Part shown: piece after piece, positions 1 to 9,333 of the stretch | Numbering within the stretch: position 1 is the first letter of the stretch | How the letters are laid out: every line of letters begins with the position of its first letter | Assembly (NCBI RefSeq): GCF_000346615.1 | Contig: NZ_ANNU01000033.1 | Span: forward strand, 1-64,000 | Source: Nafulsella turpanensis ZLM-10 | Lineage (GTDB): Bacteria; Bacteroidota; Bacteroidia; Cytophagales; Cyclobacteriaceae | Reading direction: 5' to 3' | Length of the DNA stretch: 64,000 nucleotides | Made by a program: the position numbers and the translations under genes | Notes under the pieces: model-generated | Told to the model about the DNA's origin: nothing | Database searches by the model: none | What the model saw: only the letters and a program-made list of their open reading frames with translations

Positions 1-30
1 ATCCATAAAGTGGCTGCTTAATTCAATTAA

Positions 31-219
31 AATTCAAAGAAAGCTGTCCTAAGCTTGGGGTCCACTAAAGTGATCACTGGCATTGAAGGGGAAATTACCA
101 ATGATTTCCTGGCCCTAGACATCCGCAATTCTCTCTATCACTTAGGTGAAATAACCGGTGAAATTACGACAGATGATTTACTGGCAAATATTTTTTCAAA
201 GTTTTGTATCGGAAAGTAA
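31..219 (+). pseudogene. mnmE: 3'-terminal fragment of mnmE (tRNA modification GTPase)
   Basis: The frame ending at the TAA at 217-219 reads as the C-terminus of MnmE, with segments such as [17 protein letters not shown] and the terminal FCIGK, whose cysteine is part of the conserved C-terminal motif of this tRNA-U34 modification GTPase. Homology is convincing from about position 74. Two in-frame stops lie upstream at 19-21 and 28-30, so the visible piece is a fragment and not the end of an intact gene inside this window. It directly precedes the integrative element and probably forms its attachment site. An intact mnmE could exist elsewhere in the genome. Confidence 0.75.
203..212 (+). other. 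candidate left attachment core (attL) in mnmE FCIGK codons
   Basis: TTTGTATCGG lies in the last codons of the mnmE fragment. A matching TTCTGTATCGGCAAA occurs at 9391 just beyond the last gene of the element, and TTCTGTATCG again at 51156. The differences fall in third codon positions of FCIGK, as expected if the copies come from different mnmE alleles. The assignment as an att core is inferred. The 3' end of mnmE is a known integration target of other islands, such as SGI1. Confidence 0.6.
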
Positions 220-262
220 CCCCCACAATACAACTCATTACAAAACCATTGAAAAACCACCT

Positions 263-287
263 AAAGCCCTAATTATAGGGCTTTTTT
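263..287 (+). terminator. intrinsic terminator after the mnmE fragment
   Basis: An 8-bp stem (AAAGCCCT / AGGGCTTT) with a 6-nt loop is followed by a T-run. It lies 44 bp after the mnmE stop and can end transcription entering from upstream. Confidence 0.75.
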
Positions 288-331
288 AGTGTTTTCTGTT
301 TTATATTTGTTTTGCGTTATTATGCGATATT

Positions 332-399
332 AGGTACAAATTTGTACCTTTGTTGTATCCCTATTTGAAAAGGGGCTTTTTTTCAGGTATTTTGTACCT
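332..399. repeat. TTTGTACCT repeats, including an 18-bp perfect palindrome
   Basis: AGGTACAAATTTGTACCT at 332-349 is a perfect palindrome made of two inverted TTTGTACCT units. A third unit lies at 391-399. The same 9-mer recurs at the right end of the element at 9345-9353 (with a variant at 9334-9342) and beside the third att-like site at 51087-51095. Occurrence at both ends suggests integrase arm-type or excisionase binding sites, but a role as repressor operator or replication iteron is also possible. No gene lies in 220-499. Confidence 0.55.
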
Positions 400-499
400 C
401 ATTTGGTTTACAAAGTTTACATAGCTTACACTTTGGAACACTTTTAAACACTTTAAGGGAGAAATTACCGATTGTTACACCGAGTTAAGGTACAGAAAG

Positions 500-1084
500 A
501 TGAGCAGCAACATTGAAGTACAAAGGATTTGCCAGCATTGCGGAACGGAATTTACAGCCCGTACAACGGTAACTAAATATTGCGGTGAGGCTTGTGCAAA
601 GAGAGCCTATAAAGCCCGGAAACGAGCCGAAAAGGTTGAGCAGTCAAATAGAGAAACTGTACAGGTTAAGCAACAACCTATTGAGGAACTGAAAGCAAAG
701 GAATTTTTAACGGTTTCGCAGGTATCAAAACTTTTAAGTTGTTCCCGGCAAAACGTTTACAAGCTTATCAATTCAGGAAAGTTACAGGCCACTAACCTAC
801 TGGAAAAGAAAACCATTGTTAGGCGTTCCGACCTTGACAGTTTATTTACTGAAATACCGGAGAGCGGAACCATACCCCAACAGCAAAGGCAGGAACTAAG
901 CGACTGGAAAGAAGCAGGCTATTTTGAAATTTCGGACTGCTATACGCTTACAGAGGTACAGGAAAAGTACAGGATTTCAGAAAGCACCGTTCAGCAGCTT
1001 ATCAAAAGGAACAGCATACCTAAAATAAAAAAAGGTTGGTACGCCTATGTACCGAAGCGGATAATAGATGAATTACTGACGTAA
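500..1084 (+). CDS. zinc-ribbon plus helix-turn-helix DNA-binding protein (excisionase-like)
   Basis: This 194-residue protein opens with a small Cys cluster (CQHCG then YCGEAC, residues 11-32), likely a zinc-binding knuckle. A basic linker follows, then a MerR/AlpA-type helix-turn-helix at about residues 68-110 ([22 protein letters not shown]). A second HTH-like segment follows near residues 150-190 ([21 protein letters not shown]). Two consecutive excisionase-type HTH units suit a recombination-directionality factor or regulator of the element. The recombinase gene starts 59 bp downstream. The exact function is inferred from fold and position. Confidence 0.75.
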   Translation: MSSNIEVQRICQHCGTEFTARTTVTKYCGEACAKRAYKARKRAEKVEQSNRETVQVKQQPIEELKAKEFLTVSQVSKLLSCSRQNVYKLINSGKLQATNLLEKKTIVRRSDLDSLFTEIPESGTIPQQQRQELSDWKEAGYFEISDCYTLTEVQEKYRISESTVQQLIKRNSIPKIKKGWYAYVPKRIIDELLT

Positions 1085-1143
1085 AAAAGTTTTTTTCAGG
1101 TGTTCACTTTTTTCACGATTTTCACAAAAGCATAAAAGACACA

Positions 1144-2286
1144 ATGGCAACTAAAGTAGCATTACGGCAGAAGAAAATAAGCAAGGGGCGTAAGAGCCTG
1201 TACCTTGACTTTTACCCACCTATACCCCACCCCGAAACAGGCGAACCCACACGCAGGGAGTTTTTAGGGCTATACATTTTTGAAAAGCCTAAAACACCGA
1301 TTGACAAGCAGCACAATACCGAAACGCTCAAAATAGGCGAAAGCATCAGGCAGAAGCGGGAAAACTTCTTAAACAAACCGGAAATTTACAGCCAATACGA
1401 AAAGGAACAACTAAGGCTAAAAGAATTGGGCGAACAATGCTTTGTTGAGTATTTCAGGAAGTTAGCCAAAAAGCGGAAAGCCTCAAACCACGACAACTGG
1501 GTTTCGGCACTCAATTACCTTGAAGCTTTTACCAATGGCAGCTTGAAGTTTGCCGACCTGAACGAAAAGTTTTTAGAGGATCTCAAAGAATACCTGCTTA
1601 CCACAAAAAGCAACAAGAGCAGCAAAACCACCCTTTCCCAAAATTCCGCTGTATCGTATTTCAATAAGGTAAAGGCCACACTAAAACAGGCGTACAAAGA
1701 CGGCATACTTCAAACCGACCTGAACACCAAAGTACAGCCCATAAAAGCAGCCGAAACAAGACGGGAATACCTGACTATTGAGGAACTGAACAGGCTTGTT
1801 AAAACCCCTTGCAATAATGATTTACTAAAGCGTGCAGCCCTTTTTTCAGCCGTTACCGGAATGGCATTCAGAGAAATTCAAAATTTGGTTTGGAGCGATA
1901 TTAGAAAAAGTGATGATAATGAATACCTGATTTTAACCAAAAGGCAGAAAACCCAAAGGGATAATTATTTACCTATTTCCGAACAGGCTTATAGCTTTTT
2001 AGGCACACCGGGCGAACCCACAGGAAAAGTATTTGACGGGCTGGAATATTCAGCCTATCAGAATAAACATTTAGCTCAATGGATTGGAGCCGCTGGAATT
2101 TCAAAGGAAATAACCTTTCATTGCTTTCGGCATACATTCGCAACCTTGCAGCTATCTAATGGCACGGATATTTACACCGTATCAAAAATGCTTGGACACA
2201 AAGACCTGAAAACAACCCAGGTTTACGCCAAAATTGTTGATGAAGCCAAACGTAAAGCAGCCGATAAAATTAAACTGGATTTATAA
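1144..2286 (+). CDS. tyrosine recombinase (integrase)
   Basis: This is a site-specific tyrosine recombinase of 380 residues with the domain order expected for Bacteroidota integrative elements. An N-terminal arm-binding region is followed by a SAM-like core-binding domain at about residues 100-190 and a catalytic domain from about 205. Visible catalytic elements are the first Arg in GMAFREIQNLVW, the HCFRH box with the second Arg, the downstream His in LGHKDLKTTQVY, and the Tyr nucleophile of that segment. It is intact and is the likely integrase for insertion at the mnmE 3' end. It starts 59 bp after the HTH gene, in the same direction. Confidence 0.93.
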   Translation: MATKVALRQKKISKGRKSLYLDFYPPIPHPETGEPTRREFLGLYIFEKPKTPIDKQHNTETLKIGESIRQKRENFLNKPEIYSQYEKEQLRLKELGEQCFVEYFRKLAKKRKASNHDNWVSALNYLEAFTNGSLKFADLNEKFLEDLKEYLLTTKSNKSSKTTLSQNSAVSYFNKVKATLKQAYKDGILQTDLNTKVQPIKAAETRREYLTIEELNRLVKTPCNNDLLKRAALFSAVTGMAFREIQNLVWSDIRKSDDNEYLILTKRQKTQRDNYLPISEQAYSFLGTPGEPTGKVFDGLEYSAYQNKHLAQWIGAAGISKEITFHCFRHTFATLQLSNGTDIYTVSKMLGHKDLKTTQVYAKIVDEAKRKAADKIKLDL

Positions 2287-2309
2287 AACGCTTAGAGCAT
2301 AAAAGACAC

Positions 2310-3593
2310 ATGAAGGACAGGTATAAAGAACATTTTGGAGTTGAAAGACCCAGCGTATTGTATGAAAATTCAGAGCGTATTGAATGGATAGTTTCAGAAG
2401 CCGATGCAGAAAGGATAAACACCCGGCACGGTAAAGATACTGTTCAGGTTGGAGAAAAAGGAACACAATTACCACCCCCTGAAACCAATGAAAAAGCTTG
2501 GGAAAGGTTAGTTAGGCTAAATGCTCAACAAATTTTTGAGAGCTTGCAAATTAGATGGATGGAAGGCACAGCCCCGAAAGCCCTAAAAGCAATTCAAGAC
2601 CGATTAAAAGTAATTAACAGTTTTATTGAAGAAGCGGAAAGCCTAAGCCTATTAGATGCTACCGAAAAGCCAAAATTTGATTGTCCTAAGCAGGAATACC
2701 TTAGAATTAAGTACGATTACTATAATAAAAACTTTTGCGGCTCAAAGGATGGCTGGACAATACCCGGCCGCACCCCTAATAGTGGCCTAACAGCAAGTAT
2801 TTATGCAGAATACTATTTATTTAAAAATTGGCTGGAAAGGTTGTTAAATGAGCAATCAACAAATGCAGCACAAATTAACACCACGTCTTCGAGATTTGAT
2901 TTAGTTGGATTTTTAATAGCCTGCAAAAACTGGACTGAATCCTCATCAGAGGTTAGAAAGTACAATGAAAGAGGCTTACCAACCCATTTTAGTAAAGCAA
3001 AACGATATTTAAGCTCTTTTGCTACCAACTTAGAAGGAAAGGATTTAGGCTTTCAAATTTACTTATTGGAAGAGTTGGTAATTGAATATTTATCCTTTTC
3101 GGAGAACCACCCTTTAGCGGAAAGGATAAAAAAAGAAATTGAGGCCACAATTACGGCCTTACAGCAGCTTAAAAAAGATAATGAGCCAACCCAAAGCCCG
3201 GCAACTCCAAAAAATACCGAACTGGAAGCCTCAACACCAAAAGATAGCAACCCCACCAAGTTTAGCTTTGTAAATAAGTTTGATAATGTAAGCTGTGATA
3301 AGGTTTATCAGCATTTTGAAAATGGCCTTGTAAAGAGTAATTGGTTTACTGATAATGAACTGAAAAAATTTCTTAAAGCTGCATTTGAGGATAAGAAACC
3401 GCCTAAAGACTTATTCAATCTAAAAAATACCCCATCAAAGGATAAAGTTATGAGAGTGTTTTATGAATACTACAAAAACGTAGCCGTCAAACCTCACGGA
3501 AAGCAAAAGGAGTATGCCGGGCTTTTAGGTAATTATTTTCAGGGATTTAAAACAAACACCGTTAGCTCCAATTTTAGTAAGTCAGTTTACTAA
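2310..3593 (+). CDS. hypothetical protein of Bacteroidota mobile elements
   Basis: I do not recognise a functional family for this 427-residue protein. It has no signal peptide or membrane segment. The N-terminal two thirds are charged and helical. A low-complexity Pro/Thr/Ser linker (about residues 285-320) separates them from a compact C-terminal domain rich in Lys and aromatics (KVYQHFENGLVKSNWF through GKQKEYAGLLGNYF). That linker-plus-tail layout suggests an N-terminal module joined to a conserved C-terminal module. It begins 23 bp after the integrase stop and is probably co-transcribed with it. Confidence 0.6.
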   Translation: MKDRYKEHFGVERPSVLYENSERIEWIVSEADAERINTRHGKDTVQVGEKGTQLPPPETNEKAWERLVRLNAQQIFESLQIRWMEGTAPKALKAIQDRLKVINSFIEEAESLSLLDATEKPKFDCPKQEYLRIKYDYYNKNFCGSKDGWTIPGRTPNSGLTASIYAEYYLFKNWLERLLNEQSTNAAQINTTSSRFDLVGFLIACKNWTESSSEVRKYNERGLPTHFSKAKRYLSSFATNLEGKDLGFQIYLLEELVIEYLSFSENHPLAERIKKEIEATITALQQLKKDNEPTQSPATPKNTELEASTPKDSNPTKFSFVNKFDNVSCDKVYQHFENGLVKSNWFTDNELKKFLKAAFEDKKPPKDLFNLKNTPSKDKVMRVFYEYYKNVAVKPHGKQKEYAGLLGNYFQGFKTNTVSSNFSKSVY

Positions 3594-3693
3594 ACTTATA
3601 CGAATTTTACGAAACTACCACTAAGGTTACTAACCTTTATTACAGGCACTTACAGAGCAATATCATTGCAAAAGAAACAAAAACTCTTTTGTA

Positions 3694-4053
3694 ATGAACG
3701 AAAATTTAACATTTGACCAGTTACCCAAAGCGGTAACGATGCTAACGCAAGAAGTTAGCGAACTTAAAAAGCTGTTACTTGAAAAAAGAGAGCAGCACCC
3801 AGCTAATGCACCTGAACAACTCCTAACTGTTCAGGAAGCAGCCGAATTTTTAAACCTTACAGTACCTACCATTTATAGTAAGGTAAGTAAGGGCGAATTG
3901 CCCGTAATGAAGCGGAGCAAACGGCTGTACTTTTCCCGGACTGAATTACTGGATTACCTGAAAGAAGGCCGCAAAAAGTCTAATGCTGAAATTGAATCGG
4001 ATGCAGAAGCGTATTTGTTGAACAATAAAAAAGGGTTGAACAATGGAAAATAA
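3694..4053 (+). CDS. helix-turn-helix excisionase-family protein
   Basis: The 119-residue protein has a short coiled N-terminus (LTQEVSELKKLLLEK) and then a classical HTH_17/AlpA-type winged helix at residues 45-95 (LLTVQEAAEFLNLTVP, then a SKGELPVMK wing and FSRTELLDYL). Such proteins act as excisionases or as activators of integrase and primase genes. It overlaps the next gene by 11 bp, which suggests translational coupling. It is the second HTH protein of this element, so either one could be the directionality factor. Confidence 0.8.
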   Translation: MNENLTFDQLPKAVTMLTQEVSELKKLLLEKREQHPANAPEQLLTVQEAAEFLNLTVPTIYSKVSKGELPVMKRSKRLYFSRTELLDYLKEGRKKSNAEIESDAEAYLLNNKKGLNNGK

Positions 4054-4354
4054 CCAGTTGAACAACCCTAATGCTTTTCAGCATAAAAGACAGGGTAAAG
4101 ATAAGGACTTTAGGAACCAGTTAAAAACCATATTCCAGTATTTAGAGGAACACGTTGCAACGGCTTCAATGGTATCGGCTGCAACCGGAATACCTCAAAA
4201 GAATATTTGCAGATACAAGCGTGATTTAGAAAAGGCGGGACGACTTTGGGAAATTGAAAAGAAGCAATGTAAACACACAGGCTTCAAAGCGTGGTACATA
4301 ACCACAAACCCCGGCAATGCCCCCGGATGTTCCACCCAATTAACCCTTTTCTAA
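4043..4354 (+). CDS. small winged-helix-like hypothetical protein
   Basis: This 103-residue basic protein contains a predicted helix-turn-helix (IFQYLEEHVATASMVSAATG then KNICRYKRDLEKAGRLWEI), the pattern of a winged helix that recognises DNA. It overlaps the upstream HTH gene by 11 bp and ends 2 bp before the primase-helicase ATG at 4357. The position suggests a regulator or replication accessory factor, but no experimental role is known to me. Confidence 0.6.
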   Translation: MENNQLNNPNAFQHKRQGKDKDFRNQLKTIFQYLEEHVATASMVSAATGIPQKNICRYKRDLEKAGRLWEIEKKQCKHTGFKAWYITTNPGNAPGCSTQLTLF

Positions 4355-4356
4355 GC

Positions 4357-5838
4357 ATGAAAGCCGTAAAATTAAACCCACAGTTTGACGACCTGAACCA
4401 GCCGGAAACATTGCTTAACGGTGTTCAGGGATTAACAAGGCAAACCCCTACCCCGCACGCTGAAATACTAAGCAAGCTAATTGACCAGTTTGAGCCGCTG
4501 GATTTTGAAGCCTTGGCAAACCCTAACAATGCCGAAAACTTCAACCTGAACAATAAGCATTATTTAGTTTTGGCTATTGAAAACGTCCTAAAGGTTGCCG
4601 AAAACAACCGTTGGGGCTTATGCAAGAACCACGATTTTATTTACCTGTACAATGGCACTTACTGGAACGAAGTAGATAAGGAAACATTCCAAAAGTTTTT
4701 AGGCGAAGCAGCCGAAAAAATGGGCGTACCCGTATTTACTGCAAAATACTTTCAGTTTAGGGAGCAGCTTTACAAGCAGTTTCTAAGCACGGCCTATCTT
4801 GAACCCAAGCCAGCATTGCCAGACAGGGTATTGATTAACCTGCTAAACGGCACGTTTGAAATAAGCCCGGAAGGCAACCAATTAAGGCCGTTTGACCGTT
4901 CCGACTTCCTTACTTATCAGCTACCATTTGAATACAACCCGCAGGCCAAAGCCCCCCTATTTGAAGCCTATTTAAACCGGGTATTACCCGATGAAGAACG
5001 GCAAAAGGTACTGGCCGAATATTTGGGTTTTATTTTCATAAAACACGGCAGCAACAGGCTGAAAGAAGAAAAGGCGTTAATACTTTACGGAACCGGGGCT
5101 AATGGCAAATCCGTATTCTTTGAAATTGTAAGTGCCTTACTGGGTACAGAAAATACAAGCAATTATTCATTACAAAACCTGACAGAGGAGAAAGGATATT
5201 ACCGGGTAAAAATTGCTCATAAGTTGGTAAACTATGCCAGCGAAATTAACGGCAAACTGGAAAGTGCAGTTTTCAAACAGTTGGTTTCAGGCGAACCCGT
5301 TGAAGCTTGTGCAAAATATGGGCAACCTTTCACAATGAAGCAGTACGCAAAGCTGATATTTAACTGTAATGAGTTACCAAAGGACGTTGAGCATACAAAC
5401 GCTTATTTCAGGCGGTTCCTAATTATTCCTTTTGATGTTACCATACCGCCAGAGGAACAGGATAAACAGCTACATACTAAAATAATTGAAAACGAGCTTT
5501 CAGGCGTTTTTAACTGGGTAATAGAAGGGCTTAACCGATTGTTGGAGCAAAAACGGTTTACTGATTGTGAAGCCGTAAAGCAGGCAGTTGAGCAGTATAA
5601 AAGCCAGTCCGATAGCGTAAAAATGTTTATTGATGAAAACGACTATCAGAGCAGCCCCACCGATTATAGGCTGATTAAAGAACTATACCCTGAATATAAA
5701 GCCTTTTGCATTGAGGACGGATTTAAGCCCGTGAAAAAGACCAATTTCATTAAAAGGCTTTCAGGTATTGGCGTTGTAGTTGATAGGCTGAACGTTGGTA
5801 ATGTAGCGTATTTGGTAAACAGCAAAAGACCTTTCTAA
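4357..5838 (+). CDS. P4-type primase-helicase (D5_N / SF3 helicase)
   Basis: This is a DNA primase/helicase of the phage and plasmid P4 family. The C-terminal SF3 ATPase shows Walker A (YGTGANGKSVFF), a strand with acidic end (KLVNYASEI) and the sensor segment KLIFNCNELP. The D5_N region lies before it (about residues 60-230). I chose ATG 4357, 2 bp after the upstream stop. An in-frame ATG at 4291 would overlap that gene by 64 bp and add 22 residues of no obvious homology. The gene implies the excised element can replicate autonomously. The next gene begins 1 bp after its stop. Confidence 0.85.
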   Translation: MKAVKLNPQFDDLNQPETLLNGVQGLTRQTPTPHAEILSKLIDQFEPLDFEALANPNNAENFNLNNKHYLVLAIENVLKVAENNRWGLCKNHDFIYLYNGTYWNEVDKETFQKFLGEAAEKMGVPVFTAKYFQFREQLYKQFLSTAYLEPKPALPDRVLINLLNGTFEISPEGNQLRPFDRSDFLTYQLPFEYNPQAKAPLFEAYLNRVLPDEERQKVLAEYLGFIFIKHGSNRLKEEKALILYGTGANGKSVFFEIVSALLGTENTSNYSLQNLTEEKGYYRVKIAHKLVNYASEINGKLESAVFKQLVSGEPVEACAKYGQPFTMKQYAKLIFNCNELPKDVEHTNAYFRRFLIIPFDVTIPPEEQDKQLHTKIIENELSGVFNWVIEGLNRLLEQKRFTDCEAVKQAVEQYKSQSDSVKMFIDENDYQSSPTDYRLIKELYPEYKAFCIEDGFKPVKKTNFIKRLSGIGVVVDRLNVGNVAYLVNSKRPF

Positions 5839-5839
5839 A

Positions 5840-7267
5840 ATGAGCAGAGGACACAGATACATTTTAGAGAAAGGCAGCAAAAAACACCTTTGCCCGGAAT
5901 GCAATAAAAGGCGGTTCGTTCGCTACATTGATACAGAAACAGGCGGTTATTTACCCGACCAGTACGGGCGTTGCGACCGTGAAAGCAAATGTTCGTACCA
6001 CCTCAACCCGTATTTGGACGGGTACGCCAAAGCAATAAAAGAGCAGGAAAAGGGCAACCGTTTGGAATTTCCGAATAAATGGAAACCTCAACGTAGAACC
6101 GTTAAGCCACAGTCAGCCCCTGAACCTGTATTTATTCCCGTTGAGGTATTCAGCCGTACCCGTACAGGTTATGAACAGAACGTTTTCATTCAAAACCTAC
6201 TCACACGGATTGCCTTTCCTTTTGAGGTACAGGATATTGAAAAGGTTATTTCCTTATACCATTTGGGAACGGTTACAGACGGTTATAGAGCAGGGGCAAT
6301 TACCTTTCCTTTTATTGATAAAAACGGCAATGTAAGAGCGGTGCAGGTAAAGCAGTTTGACGAAGCGAACCACACCACAGGCACGGACTTTTTGCACTCA
6401 ATTATTGAAAAGCAGCACACTTGGAACAATGAGCCTTTGCCCGAATGGTTAAAAGGCTATAAAAAGAACGATAAAAGGGTTTCCTGCCTGTTTGGTGAAC
6501 ACTTGTTAAGCAAGTACCCACATAACCCCATTGCCCTTGTTGAAGCCCCTAAAACGGCTATTTACGGCACGTTGTATTTTGGCTTTCCCGAACAGCCCCA
6601 AAACCTGCTTTGGTTTGCAGTTTACAATTTGAGCAGCTTAAACCTCAACAAATGCCAGGCACTTAAAGGCCGGAATGTTTATTTGTTTCCTGACCTATCA
6701 AAAGGCGGTAAAGCCTTTGAGTTGTGGAGCCGGAATGCAAAGGACATACAAAGCCAATTGCCGGGTACATACTTTAAAGTTGCGGACTTTTTAGAGCAGT
6801 TAGCCCCTGACAGCGATAAAGAGCAGGGAAACGACCTTGCAGACTATTTAATAAAACAGGATTGGCGACTGTTCCGAAAGCGAAACGTACAGGAGCAGCC
6901 CGAACCTGAATCCATTGAAAGCTCAACCCGTGAAAAAAGTGAAAAAGGTGTAGCCCTAAAAAAAACTTTTTTTTCGCAGGCAGAGCCAACACAAAAAGCA
7001 ACGAATTGCAACAGTTTCAAAGATGAAAAAGCCCCTAAACCTGAACATGATTTTACATACTTTGACAAGGTTAGCAGCTTTATTTATACCACAGCCGTAG
7101 GGATTACCCAAAGCAGAATTATTTCAATTGAGGAACTACCGGAAGCGGCTAAGAACCCGGCAAAGGTTGTTGAATGTATCAAACAGTTAATTATCCTTGC
7201 AGGAGGCCGTTTAATAGAGTTTAACAGCACCTATTCCAAAGTAAGGATTTACCCCCGTTCAGGCTAA
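5840..7267 (+). CDS. DUF6371-type protein with N-terminal zinc ribbon
   Basis: The 475-residue protein starts with a Cys4 zinc ribbon (CPECNKRRF and GRCDRESKCSYH, residues 18-55) typical of primase-associated proteins. The Toprim-like region follows (about residues 115-300), with FPFIDKNGNVRAVQVKQF and VEAPKTAIYGTLYFG as landmarks. The C-terminal ~130 residues are variable. The first part matches the Bacteroidota DUF6371 family that accompanies mobile primase-helicases. With the SF3 helicase 1 bp upstream it probably completes the element's replication module. The priming role is inferred. Confidence 0.7.
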   Translation: MSRGHRYILEKGSKKHLCPECNKRRFVRYIDTETGGYLPDQYGRCDRESKCSYHLNPYLDGYAKAIKEQEKGNRLEFPNKWKPQRRTVKPQSAPEPVFIPVEVFSRTRTGYEQNVFIQNLLTRIAFPFEVQDIEKVISLYHLGTVTDGYRAGAITFPFIDKNGNVRAVQVKQFDEANHTTGTDFLHSIIEKQHTWNNEPLPEWLKGYKKNDKRVSCLFGEHLLSKYPHNPIALVEAPKTAIYGTLYFGFPEQPQNLLWFAVYNLSSLNLNKCQALKGRNVYLFPDLSKGGKAFELWSRNAKDIQSQLPGTYFKVADFLEQLAPDSDKEQGNDLADYLIKQDWRLFRKRNVQEQPEPESIESSTREKSEKGVALKKTFFSQAEPTQKATNCNSFKDEKAPKPEHDFTYFDKVSSFIYTTAVGITQSRIISIEELPEAAKNPAKVVECIKQLIILAGGRLIEFNSTYSKVRIYPRSG

Positions 7268-7358
7268 AATAGAGCCTTTTTTGCATCTAAACCCAAACGG
7301 TAACAGAACAACTATACTGCAATTTCCCTAAAGATTTAGGTTTAAAAATCAAACAGCA

Positions 7359-7946
7359 ATGGCAAAATACCCGACATTTCCGACCCTGTACGATGGAGTT
7401 CTGCAAATCCACATTTCAAAGCTAAAAGAATGGGGCTACCTGAAACCGAACCAGCAAAAAAGCGGCTCAATAAAATGGAGCAGGAACGGCAATAAAACAG
7501 GAGCAATTGACATTACCGTTAATACAAATTCTGATAGCCCATACCTTGAACTGGATTACCGTTTCAGGGAAAAGCCGATGCAGTACCGGGTAAAATTAGT
7601 GTCCGTTCCTGCTAATATTGGCAAAGGCCGGGTTTGGTATTTCCTTTGCCCTGCAACTAACAAGCGTTGCCGGAACCTTTACAGCATTGGCGGCCAATTC
7701 CTGCACCGTGAAGCCTTTGAAGGTTGTATGTACGAGAGCCAAACCCAAAGCAAGAAGTACAGACAACTTGATAAAACCTTTGGGGCTTACCTCAAATTGG
7801 ATAGCCTGTATGAGCAGCTTTATAGCAAACATTTTAAAAGGTCGTATGCTGGAAAGCCAACTAAAAAGTATTTGCGGTTAATGAAGCAGATACGAAAAGC
7901 GGAAAGTGTTTCACATAATGACTTTGAACAGGCTTTAATAAGTTAA
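7359..7946 (+). CDS. hypothetical protein of Bacteroidota mobile elements
   Basis: This 195-residue basic protein has no membrane segments. A beta-rich N-terminal part (residues 1-75) is followed by a segment with Cys residues (FLCPATNKRCRNLYS) that could bind metal, then a helical Lys/Arg/Tyr-rich tail. Similar proteins sit next to primase genes of Bacteroidota elements, so a DNA-related role is plausible. It lies 91 bp after the DUF6371 gene in the same direction. No function can be assigned. Confidence 0.55.
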   Translation: MAKYPTFPTLYDGVLQIHISKLKEWGYLKPNQQKSGSIKWSRNGNKTGAIDITVNTNSDSPYLELDYRFREKPMQYRVKLVSVPANIGKGRVWYFLCPATNKRCRNLYSIGGQFLHREAFEGCMYESQTQSKKYRQLDKTFGAYLKLDSLYEQLYSKHFKRSYAGKPTKKYLRLMKQIRKAESVSHNDFEQALIS

Positions 7947-8037
7947 AATGTAAAGTGGTAAACTGAGAATTTATTAAGTGGTACAATAGACTTTTTTCTA
8001 AATTTGCTCTCATTAACTCATCTTATCAATAAGAAAA

Positions 8038-9303
8038 ATGGAGGAGCATACAATAACTTTTTTAGCACTAACAGATAATATTATCTATAAGGTACCGGTT
8101 ACAGATGATGGAGAGTTAGATGCTCCTACCCAAGAATTAATCCAATATTTTTCAGTTCCTAATGAGGAAAACCAAGAAATCACCACAATAAAAATTCTAC
8201 AGCAAAATACCCAAGTTGTAAGGTCAAAAATTAATGAAATAGTAGAGAAACATAAAAACGGTAATCCTGTACTCAAAAGTTTACCTTCCTTTTTCCGCAA
8301 GCTTAAAAGTGATGAATTCTTTTTCTTCATACCACTTAGGGAGTTCAATGAACTTGAAAAGCTAATGCTTTACGATATTCTGAAATCGAAAAAAACGGGA
8401 GAAAATTTTGAAGATTACCACAAGCAGACCTTAAAACGATTTCAGAATTTCTTAAATAATTATACATTATCAATCTTCGGGTCAAGCCGTTTGAAAATCG
8501 GGGAATTTAAACGAACTAAAAGAAGGTGTAGATTTTGTAATAACAGCAGGTCAAATACAACTTTTGAAAATAAAGCGCACGCCATTCCAGAGGGTCTTGG
8601 CAATAAAAAATTGATATTATTTGAAGAATGTGATGACTGCAATAAAGAATTCAGCAAATCCATTGAACCTCATATTATAGAATATTTGTCCTTCTTTAGA
8701 ACTTGGTTTGATGTTATGGGCAAAGGGGGAGTAAAACCTTTTAGCGGCAAAAATTTTAATATGGGGTCTCATGAGGAAAATAAAATTTTAGAAATTTTCA
8801 CCAATGAGTTAGAACAAATAGACCCTACTAAACCCTTCAATCTAACTTTTCCAGGGAAATATCCAGTGATCCCACAAAATATCTATAAAGCATTATGTAA
8901 GTTTTTTATAAGCGTTATCTCTTCCGACCAGCTTGAGTATTTCCAAGAAACTATTAAATGGATTAGAGGAAAAAAGCAAATAAAAAAGCTACCCAAAGTG
9001 GCTTTGGCTTTTAATAAAAACCCCATTATACAGCCAGAAATTAGGGTATCCTTTAGAAGGGATAAAAACGAAAATTTGCCTCATGCTGTTGGTGAATTTT
9101 GCTTTACCTCCATTTCTTTGGTTTTTATAATTCCGCTGTCAAGTCAAGATAAAAAGGATTTTACTGATGAGGTCGACTTTGATTACTTCTGGAGTTTTTT
9201 TCATCATTATGAAGAATCTGTAAAATGGTCTTTCAAAAACTTTTCTAATGAAACCCCTAATCCATTAAATTTCGATTTTAACTTCACAGGATGGGCAACA
9301 TAA
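8038..9303 (+). CDS. HNH-type endonuclease-like protein (element cargo)
   Basis: The 421-residue protein carries a zinc-bound HNH-like centre at about residues 160-205: CRFCNNS, then KAHAIPEGLGN with the catalytic-type His, then ECDDCNKEF. Two CxxC pairs flanking an AHxIPE core are the hallmark of HNH nucleases with a structural zinc. The flanking N- and C-terminal regions are unlike its neighbours and unknown to me. It is the last gene before the right att candidate and is AT-richer than the replication genes, the usual place for cargo such as an anti-phage gene. The defence role is inference only. Confidence 0.65.
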   Translation: MEEHTITFLALTDNIIYKVPVTDDGELDAPTQELIQYFSVPNEENQEITTIKILQQNTQVVRSKINEIVEKHKNGNPVLKSLPSFFRKLKSDEFFFFIPLREFNELEKLMLYDILKSKKTGENFEDYHKQTLKRFQNFLNNYTLSIFGSSRLKIGEFKRTKRRCRFCNNSRSNTTFENKAHAIPEGLGNKKLILFEECDDCNKEFSKSIEPHIIEYLSFFRTWFDVMGKGGVKPFSGKNFNMGSHEENKILEIFTNELEQIDPTKPFNLTFPGKYPVIPQNIYKALCKFFISVISSDQLEYFQETIKWIRGKKQIKKLPKVALAFNKNPIIQPEIRVSFRRDKNENLPHAVGEFCFTSISLVFIIPLSSQDKKDFTDEVDFDYFWSFFHHYEESVKWSFKNFSNETPNPLNFDFNFTGWAT

Positions 9304-9333
9304 AAAGCAGAGAAAAGCTGTTTTTATAGGTAA

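Noticed and set aside
4291-4356. Longer start for the primase-helicase at 4291
   Set aside because: It would overlap the preceding gene by 64 bp; ATG 4357 follows the upstream stop by 2 bp.
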